Shown here: piece by piece, positions 15,913 through 24,405 of the stretch
How the letters are laid out: the number at the start of each line of letters is the position of its first letter
Position numbering within the stretch: the stretch's first letter is position 1
From: Hydrogenophaga taeniospiralis
GTDB taxonomy: Bacteria > Pseudomonadota > Gammaproteobacteria > Burkholderiales > Burkholderiaceae_C
DNA: 64,000 nt
Assembly: GCF_020510445.1 (NCBI RefSeq)
Contig: NZ_JAHBAG010000001.1
Coordinates: 1,650,501-1,714,500, forward strand
Direction: 5' to 3'
Made by a program: the position numbers and the translations under genes
The notes under the pieces: generated by a model
The model's input: the letters and a program-made list of their open reading frames with translations, nothing else
Database searches by the model: none
What the model was told of the DNA's origin: nothing

Positions 15913-17769
15913 CTAGCGGTACATGGCGTCGATCTGCGGGGCGTATTTCTGTTGCACGAGTTTGCGCTTGAGTTTCATGGTGGGGGTGAGTTCTTCGTCT
16001 TCGGCGCTGAGCTGGGTGTCGAGCAGGAAGAACTTCTTGATCTGTTCCACGCGGGCAAATTTCTTGTTCACGCGGTCGATCTCGGTCTGGATCAAGGCCT
16101 GCACCTCGGGCGCGCGGGTGAGGCTGGCGTAGTTCGAGAACGGCACGTCGTGGTCCTGCGCATACTTTTCCACGTTCTCCTGGTCGATCATGATGATCAC
16201 GGTGAGGTAGGCCCGCTGGTCGCCGATCACCACCGCGTCGGTCACGTAGGGCGAGAACTTCAGTTCGTTTTCGAGCTCGCTCGGGGTGATGTTCTTGCCG
16301 CCTGCGGTGATGATGATGTCTTTCATGCGGTCGGTGATGCGGAAAAACCCTTCCTCGTCGACCGTGCCCACGTCGCCGGTGCGCAGCCAGCCGTCTTTGT
16401 CGAAGGTCTCGGTGGTCTTTTCCGGCTGGTTCAGGTAGCCCATGAACACGTTGGGGCCGCGCACCAGGATCTCGCTGGTGAGCGCGTCCAGCCGCACCTC
16501 GTTGTACGACGCGGCCGGCCCGATGGAGCCGGGCTTGATGCGGCTGGCGGGGATCCCGGTGGCGGCGCCGCAGGTCTCCGTCATGCCCCACACCTCCAGC
16601 ATGGGCACGCCCAGCGCCAGGTACCAGCGCACCAGCTCGGGCGAGATAGGCGCGGCGCCCGTGACGAGAAAGCGTGCGCGGTGGATGCCGATGATCTTGC
16701 GCACGTTGTCCAGCACCAGCAGGCGCGCCAGCCGGAACTGCAGGCGCAAGCCACCGGGCACTTCCTGCCCCGCCATCACGTGTTCGGCCACGCGCTGGCC
16801 CACGCCGATGGCCCAGGCGTAGGCGGCCTGCTGCAGCGCGCTGGCCTCCTTGAGCGCGATCATCACGCCCGAATAGAACTTTTCCCACACGCGGGGCACG
16901 GCGGTGAACACCGTGGGCGCGATCTCGCGCACGTTCTCGGGCACGGTCTCGGGGTTCTCCACGAAGTTGAGCTTCGCGCCGGTGTAGAGCGAAAAATACT
17001 CGCCACCCAGGCGCTCGGCGATGTGGCACAGCGGCAGGAAACACATGCACTCGTCGCGCTCGTCGCGCGCGATCAGCGTGTTGTAGCCGCGCACGGTGTA
17101 GACCAGGCCCTGGTGGCTGTGCATGGCGCCTTTCGGCTTGCCCGTGGTGCCCGAGGTGTAGACCAGGACCGCGAGGTCGGCGGGGTGGCAGCCGGCCACG
17201 CGCTCTTGCAGCAGGCCGGGGTGGGCTTGGGCATGTTCGCGGCCCAGGGCGCGCAGGGCTTCGAGGCTGATCACCTGCGGGTCGTTCAGTTCGCGCAGGC
17301 CCTCCATGTCGAACACCACGATCTTCTTCAGGCGGGGCAGCCGCTCGCGCACTTCCAGCGCCTTGTCGAGCTGTTCGTCGTCTTCCACGAACAGCACGGT
17401 GGTGCCCGAGTCTTCGCAAAGGAACTGCACCTGCTCGGCTGCGTCGGTGGGGTAGACGCCGTTGGACACTCCGCCCGCGCTCAGCACGGCCAGATCGGCC
17501 AGCACCCATTCCACGGTGGTGTTGGAGAGCACGGAGGCCGTCTCGTGCGGCGCAAAGCCCAGCGCCATCAGCCCGTGGGCGATCTCGCGCACGGCTTCGC
17601 CGGTCTGGTCCCAGGTCCAGCTGCGCCAGATGCCGAACTCTTTCTGCCGCATCCACACATGGGGGCCGCGCCGCTGCACCGCGTTCCAGAACAGCGTGGG
17701 AATGGTGTCGCCGGGCAGCACGACCTCGGTCTGCGGGCGGATGTGGGAGAGGTCCCAGAGGTAGCTCAT
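15913..17769 (-). CDS. AMP-dependent long-chain acyl-CoA synthetase
   Basis: 618 residues. ATP-dependent activation of a carboxylic acid to its CoA ester. AMP-binding P-loop YTSGTTGKPKG (204-214), WGMTETCGAATG, GWLRTGDVG hinge region, and near the C-terminus PTMKLKRK with the likely catalytic Lys. Start chosen at the ATG giving MSYLWDLSH, which has GGAG six bases upstream; an ATG two codons earlier lacks spacing. Encoded between LivF and the binding protein, two bases from the livF stop, so import and CoA activation are coupled. Confidence 0.92.
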   Translation of the reverse strand: MSYLWDLSHIRPQTEVVLPGDTIPTLFWNAVQRRGPHVWMRQKEFGIWRSWTWDQTGEAVREIAHGLMALGFAPHETASVLSNTTVEWVLADLAVLSAGGVSNGVYPTDAAEQVQFLCEDSGTTVLFVEDDEQLDKALEVRERLPRLKKIVVFDMEGLRELNDPQVISLEALRALGREHAQAHPGLLQERVAGCHPADLAVLVYTSGTTGKPKGAMHSHQGLVYTVRGYNTLIARDERDECMCFLPLCHIAERLGGEYFSLYTGAKLNFVENPETVPENVREIAPTVFTAVPRVWEKFYSGVMIALKEASALQQAAYAWAIGVGQRVAEHVMAGQEVPGGLRLQFRLARLLVLDNVRKIIGIHRARFLVTGAAPISPELVRWYLALGVPMLEVWGMTETCGAATGIPASRIKPGSIGPAASYNEVRLDALTSEILVRGPNVFMGYLNQPEKTTETFDKDGWLRTGDVGTVDEEGFFRITDRMKDIIITAGGKNITPSELENELKFSPYVTDAVVIGDQRAYLTVIIMIDQENVEKYAQDHDVPFSNYASLTRAPEVQALIQTEIDRVNKKFARVEQIKKFFLLDTQLSAEDEELTPTMKLKRKLVQQKYAPQIDAMYR

Positions 17770-17771
17770 CG

Positions 17772-18560
17772 TCATCTCCAGTTCTTCTTCTTTTTCCAGC
17801 GCCGGTCGGCGCGCACGCCCGCTTCCTTCATCCCCAGGTAGAACTCCTTGATGTCGTCCTTCTCGCGCAGGCGCGCACAGGTGTCTTCCATCACGATGCG
17901 GCCGTTTTCCAGTACGTAGCCGTAGTCGGACGCGTTGAGCGCCATGTTGGCGTTCTGCTCGACCAGCAGGATGGTGGTGCCGCGCTCGCGGTTGATGCGC
18001 ACCACGATCTCGAAGATCTCCTTGGTGAGCTTCGGGCTCAGGCCCAGGCTGGGTTCGTCCAGCAGGATCAGGTCGGGGTTGGCCATCAGCGCGCGGCTGA
18101 TCGCCAGCATCTGCTGCTGCCCGCCCGAGAGCAGGCCGGCGTCCTGCACGGCGCGCTCGCGCAGGATGGGGAAGTAGGTGAATACCGCCTCCATGTCGCG
18201 CGCCACGCCATCGCGGTCTTTGCGGGTGTAGGCGCCCATGAGCAGGTTGTCGCGCACCGAGAGCAGCGGGAACACCTCGCGCCCCTCGGGCACGTGGCTC
18301 AGGCCCAGCTGCACGATGGCGGCCGGGTCCTGCGCGGTGATGTTCTCGCCCTTGAACTCGATGCTGCCCTTGCGCGGGTCGATGATGCCGCTGATGGTCT
18401 TGAGGATGGTGGTCTTGCCCGCGCCGTTGGAGCCCAGCACGGTGGCGATCTCGCCACGGCGCACCTGCAGGCTCACACCGCGGATCGCCTTGATGGGGCC
18501 GTAGGCGCTCTCGACGTTGAGCAGCTTGAGCACCGCGTTGTCGGTCACGGGCGCGGTCAT
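17772..18560 (-). CDS. livF: Liv-type ABC transporter ATPase (LivF)
   Basis: 262 residues. Walker A GSNGAGKTT, Q-loop, signature LSGGQQQMLAISRAL, Walker B LILLDEPSLGL, H-switch region LLVEQNANMAL. The family motif VPEGREVFPLLSV is typical of LivF. A basic tail (RRWKKKKNWR) extends past the usual end. Works with LivG and LivHM to energize uptake. Confidence 0.92.
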   Translation of the reverse strand: MTAPVTDNAVLKLLNVESAYGPIKAIRGVSLQVRRGEIATVLGSNGAGKTTILKTISGIIDPRKGSIEFKGENITAQDPAAIVQLGLSHVPEGREVFPLLSVRDNLLMGAYTRKDRDGVARDMEAVFTYFPILRERAVQDAGLLSGGQQQMLAISRALMANPDLILLDEPSLGLSPKLTKEIFEIVVRINRERGTTILLVEQNANMALNASDYGYVLENGRIVMEDTCARLREKDDIKEFYLGMKEAGVRADRRWKKKKNWR

Positions 18561-18561
18561 A

Positions 18562-18640
18562 GGGCCCCCACGCTTGTCGCTGCGCGTACTGCGCTGCCCC
18601 CCAGGGGGGCGTTCGAACCTTGGGGCGGCCCGGCGGTTCT
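18562..18640. repeat. GC-rich repeat (family B) between livG and livF
   Basis: CACGCTTGTCGCTGCGCGTA, then CTGCGCTGCCCCCCAGGGGGGC, then CTTGGGGCGGCCCGGCGG. It separates two ATPase genes of one operon and even overlaps the end of livG, so the operon tolerates it. Confidence 0.75.
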
Positions 18641-19470
18641 CATGCTGTCGTCCTCACGTGGTTCTCCCGGCGCAGGCTGGACACGTCGTCCACCGTGCCC
18701 AGGTAGGCCTCGATCACGCCGGGGTCGTTCTGCACCTCGGCCGGCGTGCCGGTGGCCAGCTCTTCGCCCATGCTCATGGCCAGCACGCGGTCGGACACCT
18801 TGGACACCAGCGTCATGTCGTGTTCGACCATCAGCACCGTGATGCCGAGCTCGTTCTTGATGTCGGTGATCCAGAACGCCATGTCTTCGGTCTCCTCCAC
18901 GTTCAGGCCCGAAGACGGCTCGTCCAGCAGCAGCAGCTTCGGCTCGGTGCACAGCGCCCGCGCCAGCTCCACCACCTTGCGCACGCCGTAGGGCAGGCCG
19001 GCGATCATCGACTCGCGGTGGTGCTGCAGGTTCAGGAAGTCGATCACCTGCTCGACCTTGGCGCGCGCCTCGATCTCGGCGGCGCGCGTCTTGCCGGTGA
19101 AGAAGATTTCGCTCCACAGGCCGGTGCGGCGGTGCGTGTGGCGGCCGATCAGCAGGTTCTGCAGAACCGTTGCATGCTCGAACAGCTCGATGTTCTGGAA
19201 CGTGCGCGCGATGCCCAGGCCGGCGATCTTGTGCGGTGGCTGCTCGGTGAGCCGCAACGTACCGTTCGGGCCCGCGAAATCGATGTGGCCGGTGGTGGGC
19301 GTGTAGATGCGGCTGATGAGGTTGAACACCGTCGTCTTGCCCGCGCCGTTGGGCCCGATCAGGGTGAACACCTCGCCCTTCTTCACGTCGAAGCTCACGT
19401 TGTTCACCGCGAGCACGCCACCGAAGCGCACGCTGAGGTTTTTCGCTGAAAGAAGGATGTCGTCGTTCAT
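18640..19470 (-). CDS. livG: Liv-type ABC transporter ATPase (LivG)
   Basis: 276 residues. Walker A GPNGAGKTTVFN, Walker B LLLLDEPSSGL, LMVEHDMTLV. The ABC signature is unusual: LPYGVRKVVELARAL instead of LSxGQ(Q/R). This variant occurs in this subfamily, so it is probably functional. Start MNDDILLSAKNLSVRF overlaps the LivM stop by four bases (ATGA). The C-terminus runs into the family-B repeat. Confidence 0.9.
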   Translation of the reverse strand: MNDDILLSAKNLSVRFGGVLAVNNVSFDVKKGEVFTLIGPNGAGKTTVFNLISRIYTPTTGHIDFAGPNGTLRLTEQPPHKIAGLGIARTFQNIELFEHATVLQNLLIGRHTHRRTGLWSEIFFTGKTRAAEIEARAKVEQVIDFLNLQHHRESMIAGLPYGVRKVVELARALCTEPKLLLLDEPSSGLNVEETEDMAFWITDIKNELGITVLMVEHDMTLVSKVSDRVLAMSMGEELATGTPAEVQNDPGVIEAYLGTVDDVSSLRRENHVRTTA

Positions 19471-20543
19471 TTCAACCGGTCCGATTTCTGGAACGTCTTC
19501 TGGCGTTTGAACAGGCCACGCCGGTAGAACGGAAACAGCTGGAACCAGGTGCGCACCTTGAGCCAACGGCCGTACAGGCCCATGGGCTCGAACAGCACGA
19601 AGGCGATCAGCACCAGGCCATACACGGTGCCCTGCAGGCCGGCGGCCTGACCGATGGCGTCGGGCAGGTGGTCCTTGCCCAGGGCGATCAGCTGCGGCAT
19701 CACGATGAGGAAGATGGCGCCGAGGAAGGCGCCGTGGATCGAGCCCAGTCCGCCGATCACCACCATGAGCAGCAGGTCGATCGACTGGATGATGCTGAAC
19801 TGCTCGGGCGAGAGGAACTGGATCTTGTGCGCGTAGAGCGCGCCGCCGATGCCCGCGAGCGCGGCCGAGAGCGCGAACGACAGCGTCTTGTAGCGCGCGA
19901 GGTGGATGCCCATGCTCTGCGCCGAAATCTCCGAATCGCGGATCGCCACGAAGGCGCGCCCGGTGCTGGAGCGCATGAGGTTGACGATGGCCAGCGTGGC
20001 GCCCACCGTGACCACGAGGCAGAGGAAATAGAACTCGTTGGTGCTCTCCAGCTCCCAGCCGAACAGCGCGGGCGGGTTCACCGACAGGCCCGAGTTGCCG
20101 CCGGTCACGCTTTCCCAGCGCGCCAGCGCCTCCTCCACGATGAAGCCGAACGCCAGCGTGGCCATGCCGAGGTAGATGCCCTTGACGCGCAGCGCCGGCA
20201 GCCCCACCACCATGCCCACGGCCGCGGACAACAGGCCAGCGCAGGCCAGCGCCAGCGGAAACGGCAGCCCGGCGTTGACCATCACGGCCTGGGTGTACGC
20301 GCCCACGCCGAGGAACGCCGCATGGCCCAGCGAAAACAGGCCGGTGAAGCCGGCCAGCAGCATCAGCCCCAGGCCCACCACGGCGTAGATCAGCACAAAG
20401 GTGAGCTGCGCCAGCCAGTACTCCTCGATCAGCCAGGGCGCGGCCAGCAGGAACAGGCCCAGCAGGCTGTACCAGAACACGTGCCCGCCGTGTTTGGCGA
20501 GCTGGATGTCCTGGTTGTAGTCCGTTTTAAAAATGAAGCGCAT
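19467..20543 (-). CDS. livM: Liv-type ABC transporter permease (LivM)
   Basis: 358 residues, about ten membrane segments. Contains the LivM core GLMLLAGFTGLFSLGHAAFLGVGAY region and the ATPase-contact EISAQSMGIHLARYKTLSF loop. Start MRFIFKTDYNQD; the in-frame upstream extension is not needed. Pairs with LivH. Confidence 0.9.
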   Translation of the reverse strand: MRFIFKTDYNQDIQLAKHGGHVFWYSLLGLFLLAAPWLIEEYWLAQLTFVLIYAVVGLGLMLLAGFTGLFSLGHAAFLGVGAYTQAVMVNAGLPFPLALACAGLLSAAVGMVVGLPALRVKGIYLGMATLAFGFIVEEALARWESVTGGNSGLSVNPPALFGWELESTNEFYFLCLVVTVGATLAIVNLMRSSTGRAFVAIRDSEISAQSMGIHLARYKTLSFALSAALAGIGGALYAHKIQFLSPEQFSIIQSIDLLLMVVIGGLGSIHGAFLGAIFLIVMPQLIALGKDHLPDAIGQAAGLQGTVYGLVLIAFVLFEPMGLYGRWLKVRTWFQLFPFYRRGLFKRQKTFQKSDRLK

Positions 20544-20601
20544 GTTCTTGATCGGTTGGGGGCAGAGCACATCGCTTCGCGAGTGGTCTGACCCGCAAGG
20601 T

Positions 20602-21477
20602 CTAGACCTTTTTCCTGAGTTTCTCGCCAAAGAGGCCGTTGGGCTTGAGCACCAGCATGATCAGCACCACGATGTAGGGCGCGATGTCCTTGAAGCCTTC
20701 GGGCAGATAGAAGCCCGAGAACGCTTCGACGATGCCGATCACCAGCCCGCCCACGATGGCGCCGGGCAGGCTGCTGAAGCCGCCCACCACGGCAGCGGGG
20801 AAGGCCTTGAGGCCGATGAAGCCCATGTTGGCGTGCACGAAGGTGATGGGCGCGAGCAGCAGGCCGGCGATGGCCGCCACGCCCGCGGCCAGGCCCCACA
20901 CCAGGCCGTTGAGCCGCTTGACCGGAATGCCCATGTAGTAGGCCGCGAGCTGGTTTTGCGACGAGGCCTGCATGGCCAGACCGAGCCGGGAGTAGCGGAA
21001 CATGGCGAACAGCCCGGCGCACAACACGCCGGTGACCCCGATCACCACGATCTGCTCGGCCGAGACCACCAGCGTGCCCAGGCGCAGCACCTCACCCGCG
21101 TAGGGAACGGCCAGGGTGTGGGTGTCGGTGCCGATGTTGGGAATCATGGTGATCGCGCCGCGCAGCACGTAGCCCACACCGATGGTGAGCATGACGATGG
21201 AGAAGGCGGGCTGGCCGAGGATGGGGCGGATCACCAGGCGCTCCAGCGCGACACCGAACGCGCCCATGCCGACGATGGCGGCCGGCACCGACAGCCAGAA
21301 CGGAAAGCCCAGCACGGTCATGGCGGCCAGACCACCGAACGCGCCCACCATCATCAGGTCGCCCTGGGCGAAGCTCACCGTTTCGGTGGCCTTGTAGATC
21401 AGCACGAACCCCAGGGCGATCAGGCCGTAGATGCAGCCCTGGGCCACACCGCTGATGAGCAGTTGCAGCAGTTGCAC
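20602..21477 (-). CDS. livH: Liv-type ABC transporter permease (LivH)
   Basis: 291 residues, about eight membrane segments. LGFVLIYKATETVSFAQGD and the ATPase-contact loop SSQNQLAAYYMGIPVKRLNG are family marks. GTG start with GGAG six bases upstream. First gene of the six-gene leftward operon (livH-livM-livG-livF-ligase-binding protein). Divergent from the AtuA-like gene, with a 238-base control region between them. Confidence 0.9.
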   Translation of the reverse strand: MQLLQLLISGVAQGCIYGLIALGFVLIYKATETVSFAQGDLMMVGAFGGLAAMTVLGFPFWLSVPAAIVGMGAFGVALERLVIRPILGQPAFSIVMLTIGVGYVLRGAITMIPNIGTDTHTLAVPYAGEVLRLGTLVVSAEQIVVIGVTGVLCAGLFAMFRYSRLGLAMQASSQNQLAAYYMGIPVKRLNGLVWGLAAGVAAIAGLLLAPITFVHANMGFIGLKAFPAAVVGGFSSLPGAIVGGLVIGIVEAFSGFYLPEGFKDIAPYIVVLIMLVLKPNGLFGEKLRKKV

Positions 21478-21715
21478 GCTTGTCTCCTGTGGAGCCCGGA
21501 CACGCTGGCCGCTGCTGCTGGCAGGGTGGCGGGACGTCCTGTTGTTGTGGGCTGTTTATAGCTGGCCGACCCCACTCTGGCGCTAGGGGTTGACCCCCAT
21601 CCGCAGTCGCCCAGGTTCCAGCGCCGGGCGGGTTGGCTCATATTTATGAAAAGCAAATGCTTGGCAAAAATAGGCCGGGGCCGTATCCTGTCGCTTCCAC
21701 TTTGTTTGGCATGCC
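21478..21715. promoter_or_regulatory. divergent control region of the Liv operon and the AtuA-like genes
   Basis: 238 bases between two divergent starts, with an AT-rich core at 21636-21670 in an otherwise GC-rich sequence. Two short perfect palindromes are visible: AAGCAaaTGCTT (21651-21662) and TGGCATGCCA (21707-21716) touching the AtuA start codon. No regulator gene is adjacent. Shared control of uptake and catabolism is an inference from the layout. Confidence 0.45.
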
Positions 21716-23119
21716 ATGAAGTCCATCCGCATCGGTGCCGGCCTCGGTTTTTACGGCGACAACTGGGAGCCCGTGGCCGCGAGCATCGAGCGCGGCGGCG
21801 TGCGGTTCATCGCCAGCGACCACCTGGCCGAACTCACCCTCGCCATCCTGCAGAAAGACCGCCAGCGCGACCCGGCGCTGGGCTACGCGCGCGACGTGGT
21901 GCCCATGCTGCTGCGCCTGTGGCCGCTGATGCGCGAGCGCGGTGTGCGCTTCGTCTGCAACGCGGGTGGCCTGAACCCGATGGGCGCGGCGCAGGCGGTG
22001 CTGGCCGCGTTCGCCGCCAAGGGCTGGCAGGCGCGCATCGCGGTGGTGAGCGGCGACGACGTGTTGCCGCGTTTGCTGGACGCTTCGACCCCGTCGGACG
22101 AACTGACCCATCTGTTCACCGGCGAGTCGGTTTCGCAGGTGCGCGAGCGGCTGGTGTTCGGCAACGCCTACCTGGGCGCGGCGCCCATCGTGCAGGCGCT
22201 GGACGCCGGGGCCGACATCGTGATCACCGGCCGCGTGGCCGACGCGGCGCTCTTTCTCGGGCCACTGGTGCACGGCCTGGGCTGGACGCTCGGCGGCGCC
22301 ACCGAGCCGCAAGACCTGAACCGCCTCGCGCAGGGTCTCACCGTGGGGCACCTGCTCGAATGTTCGGGCCAGGGCAGCGGCGGCAACTTCGGCAGCCAGG
22401 GCGCGTGGCAGGCCATCCCCGATCTGGCGCACATCGGCTATCCCATCGCCGAGGTCTGGGAAGACGGCACGGCGCTGATCACCAAGGCGCCCGGCACCGG
22501 CGGGCGGGTGAACTTCGACACCGTGCGCCAGCAACTGCTCTACGAGGTGCACAACCCGCACGCCTACCACTCGCCCGACGTGGTGCTGGACATGGGCGGC
22601 ATCGTGCTGCACGACGAGGGCCACGACCGCGTGCGCCTGACCGGCGCGCGCGGCCAGGCGCCGGGGCCGATGCTCAAGGTGGTGGCGGGTTACCGCGATG
22701 GCTACAAGGCCGAGGTGACCTGGGGCTTCTCGTGGCCCGACGCCTGGGACAAGGCGCAGGCCGCCACCGCCACCATCCGCCAGTTGCTGCAGGACAAGTG
22801 CATCCCGCACGACGAGTTGTTCGTGGAGTACCCGGGCCTGAATTCGGCCCACGGCGCGCTGGCGCCGCTGCCCGACGCGGCCGCGCTCAACGCCATGAAC
22901 GAGGTCTGGACGCGGCTGGTGCTGCGCACGCCGGCGAAGTCCGCCGCCGACGGCTTTGGCCGCCTGTTTCCCTGGCTGGCCTTGAGCGGCCCCGCCTACA
23001 CCTGCGGCTTCAACGGTCTGCACAACACCAGCGAGCTGCTGGGCATCTGGCCCACGCTGATTGCGCGCGCGCTGGTGGAGCCGAACATCCAGGTAGACCT
23101 GTTGGGAGGTGCCCCATGA
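21716..23119 (+). CDS. AtuA-like protein, large domain (DUF1446)
   Basis: 467 residues, the N-terminal family domain of AtuA from acyclic terpene utilization clusters: RIGAGLGFYGDNWEP start, DHLAELTLAIL, VCNAGGLNPMG, ADIVITGRVADAALFLGP. Biochemical activity of AtuA is not established. In typical AtuA this domain is fused to a C-terminal ferredoxin-like domain in one chain of about 600 residues. Here the C-terminal part is a separate overlapping gene. Divergent from the Liv importer; followed by a crotonase. Confidence 0.88.
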   Translation: MKSIRIGAGLGFYGDNWEPVAASIERGGVRFIASDHLAELTLAILQKDRQRDPALGYARDVVPMLLRLWPLMRERGVRFVCNAGGLNPMGAAQAVLAAFAAKGWQARIAVVSGDDVLPRLLDASTPSDELTHLFTGESVSQVRERLVFGNAYLGAAPIVQALDAGADIVITGRVADAALFLGPLVHGLGWTLGGATEPQDLNRLAQGLTVGHLLECSGQGSGGNFGSQGAWQAIPDLAHIGYPIAEVWEDGTALITKAPGTGGRVNFDTVRQQLLYEVHNPHAYHSPDVVLDMGGIVLHDEGHDRVRLTGARGQAPGPMLKVVAGYRDGYKAEVTWGFSWPDAWDKAQAATATIRQLLQDKCIPHDELFVEYPGLNSAHGALAPLPDAAALNAMNEVWTRLVLRTPAKSAADGFGRLFPWLALSGPAYTCGFNGLHNTSELLGIWPTLIARALVEPNIQVDLLGGAP

Positions 23120-23529
23120 GCAAGACCTTGCGCATTCCCCTGGCCCGCATCGCCCACGCACGCAGCGGCGACAAGGCCGACTGGGTGGACTTCGGCCTGT
23201 TCGCCTGGAACCTGGCGGGCTACCGGCTGCTGGAGCGCGAGGTCACGGCCGCTCGCGTGCGCGCGCACTTCGCGCCCTGGCTGCCGGGCGAGGTGGACGC
23301 CTGGGCGCTGCCGAACATCCTGGCGCTGAAATTCGTGCTGCGCGGCGCGCTGCAGGGCGGCGGCGCGCGCAACCTGCGGCTGGACAACCTCGGCAAGGCC
23401 ATGGCGGGTGCGCTGCTGCGGCTGGAGATCGAGGTGACGGAGGCCGAGTTGGCCGAGGCACTGGACACGCCGCGCGTGGGCTGGTGGGGCGATGTTCCTC
23501 CCTCTCCCTCTGGGAGAGGGTTGGGGTGA
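23116..23529 (+). CDS. AtuA C-terminal ferredoxin-like domain as a separate protein
   Basis: 137 residues, family AtuA_C. RIPLARIAHARSGDKADWVDFGLFAWN (first part) and LPNILALKFVLRGALQGGG are the domain marks. It overlaps the upstream stop by ATGA and has its own GGGAGG seven bases before ATG, so it is a true separate gene, not a sequencing frameshift. The two chains together equal one full AtuA. The final ~11 residues (PPSPSGRGLG) are encoded by a palindromic repeat that also supplies the stop codon. Confidence 0.85.
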   Translation: MSKTLRIPLARIAHARSGDKADWVDFGLFAWNLAGYRLLEREVTAARVRAHFAPWLPGEVDAWALPNILALKFVLRGALQGGGARNLRLDNLGKAMAGALLRLEIEVTEAELAEALDTPRVGWWGDVPPSPSGRGLG

Positions 23530-23532
23530 GGG
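23500..23532. repeat. palindromic repeat (family A) at the end of the AtuA_C gene
   Basis: CCCTCTCCCTCTGGGAGAGGG followed by TTGGGGTGAGGG, the reverse complement arrangement of the copy inside the carboxylase gene. The TGA inside GGGGTGAGGG terminates the upstream gene. Confidence 0.85.
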
Positions 23533-23566
23533 CCCGTCCGCCCGCCCGTCCGTTCGAAAGACTGAA

Positions 23567-24367
23567 ATGAAGTCCTCCGCCGTCACCACCGAAAAACAGG
23601 GCGACATCTGGGTCGTCACCCTGAACCGCCCCGAAGCGCGCAACGCCGTCGACAGCCCGACCGCGTTGGCCCTGCACGCCGCCTTCCTGGCCTTCGAAGA
23701 CGACCCCGACGCGAAAGTCGCGGTGTTCCACGGTGCCAATGGCCACTTCTGCGCCGGCTGGGACTTGCAATACGGCGCCCGGCTGGCCGCATCGGGCGGG
23801 TCCGGCGGGCTGGACCAGCTGGACTTCGATGCGGAAGACCCGCGCGCCCTAGGCCCCATGGGCCCGTCGCGCCTGCGCCTGTCCAAACCGGTGATCGCCG
23901 CGGTGAGCGGCGCGGCCGTGGCCGGCGGCATGGAACTCGCGCTCTGGTGCGACCTGCGCGTGATGGAAGAAGACGCCTACTTTGGCGTCTATTGCCGGCG
24001 CTTCGGCGTGCCGCTGATCGACGGTGGCACGGTGCGCCTGCCGCGCCTGATCGGCATGGGCCACGCCATGGACCTGATCCTCACCGGTCGCCAGATCGAA
24101 GCGGACGAAGCGCTGCGGATCGGCCTGGCCAACCGCGTGGTGCCCACCGGCACGGCGCGCGCAGCGGCGATCGCACTCGCGCAACAGCTGGCGGCCTTCC
24201 CACAGGCCACGATGCGCGCCGACCGCGAGAGCGCTTTCGCCCAGTGGGACCTGCCGCTGGGCGAGGCCCTGCAGCAGGAGTGGCAACGCGGCAAGGCCCG
24301 CATCCCCGATGCGCTGGAAGGGGCCACGCGCTTCGCGCAAGGGCAGGGCCGCCACGGCCGGTTCTGA
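23567..24367 (+). CDS. enoyl-CoA hydratase/isomerase family protein
   Basis: 266 residues, crotonase fold. Oxyanion-hole segments HFCAGWDLQ (60-68) and AAVAGGMELAL (116-126); acidic ME123L and MEED (133-136) and the CRRFGVPLIDGGTVRLPR stretch are typical of EchA-type hydratases. Third gene of the AtuA-like group, so it may hydrate the intermediate of that pathway (inference). Start MKSSAVTT follows the repeat; the longer in-frame start lies inside the repeat and is rejected. Confidence 0.88.
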   Translation: MKSSAVTTEKQGDIWVVTLNRPEARNAVDSPTALALHAAFLAFEDDPDAKVAVFHGANGHFCAGWDLQYGARLAASGGSGGLDQLDFDAEDPRALGPMGPSRLRLSKPVIAAVSGAAVAGGMELALWCDLRVMEEDAYFGVYCRRFGVPLIDGGTVRLPRLIGMGHAMDLILTGRQIEADEALRIGLANRVVPTGTARAAAIALAQQLAAFPQATMRADRESAFAQWDLPLGEALQQEWQRGKARIPDALEGATRFAQGQGRHGRF

Positions 24368-24405
24368 ACCGGTCGGGAGCCCCAGGCTCTGCGCTATGAG
24401 GCCGA

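Noticed and set aside
14384..17841. Long plus-strand frames opposite the Liv operon
   Set aside because: They are antisense shadows of the binding protein and acyl-CoA ligase, both of which have ribosome sites and complete motifs.
23100..23130. Possible frameshift joining the two AtuA parts
   Set aside because: The second gene has a GGGAGG site and an ATG overlapping the first stop by four bases, the normal arrangement for coupled genes.
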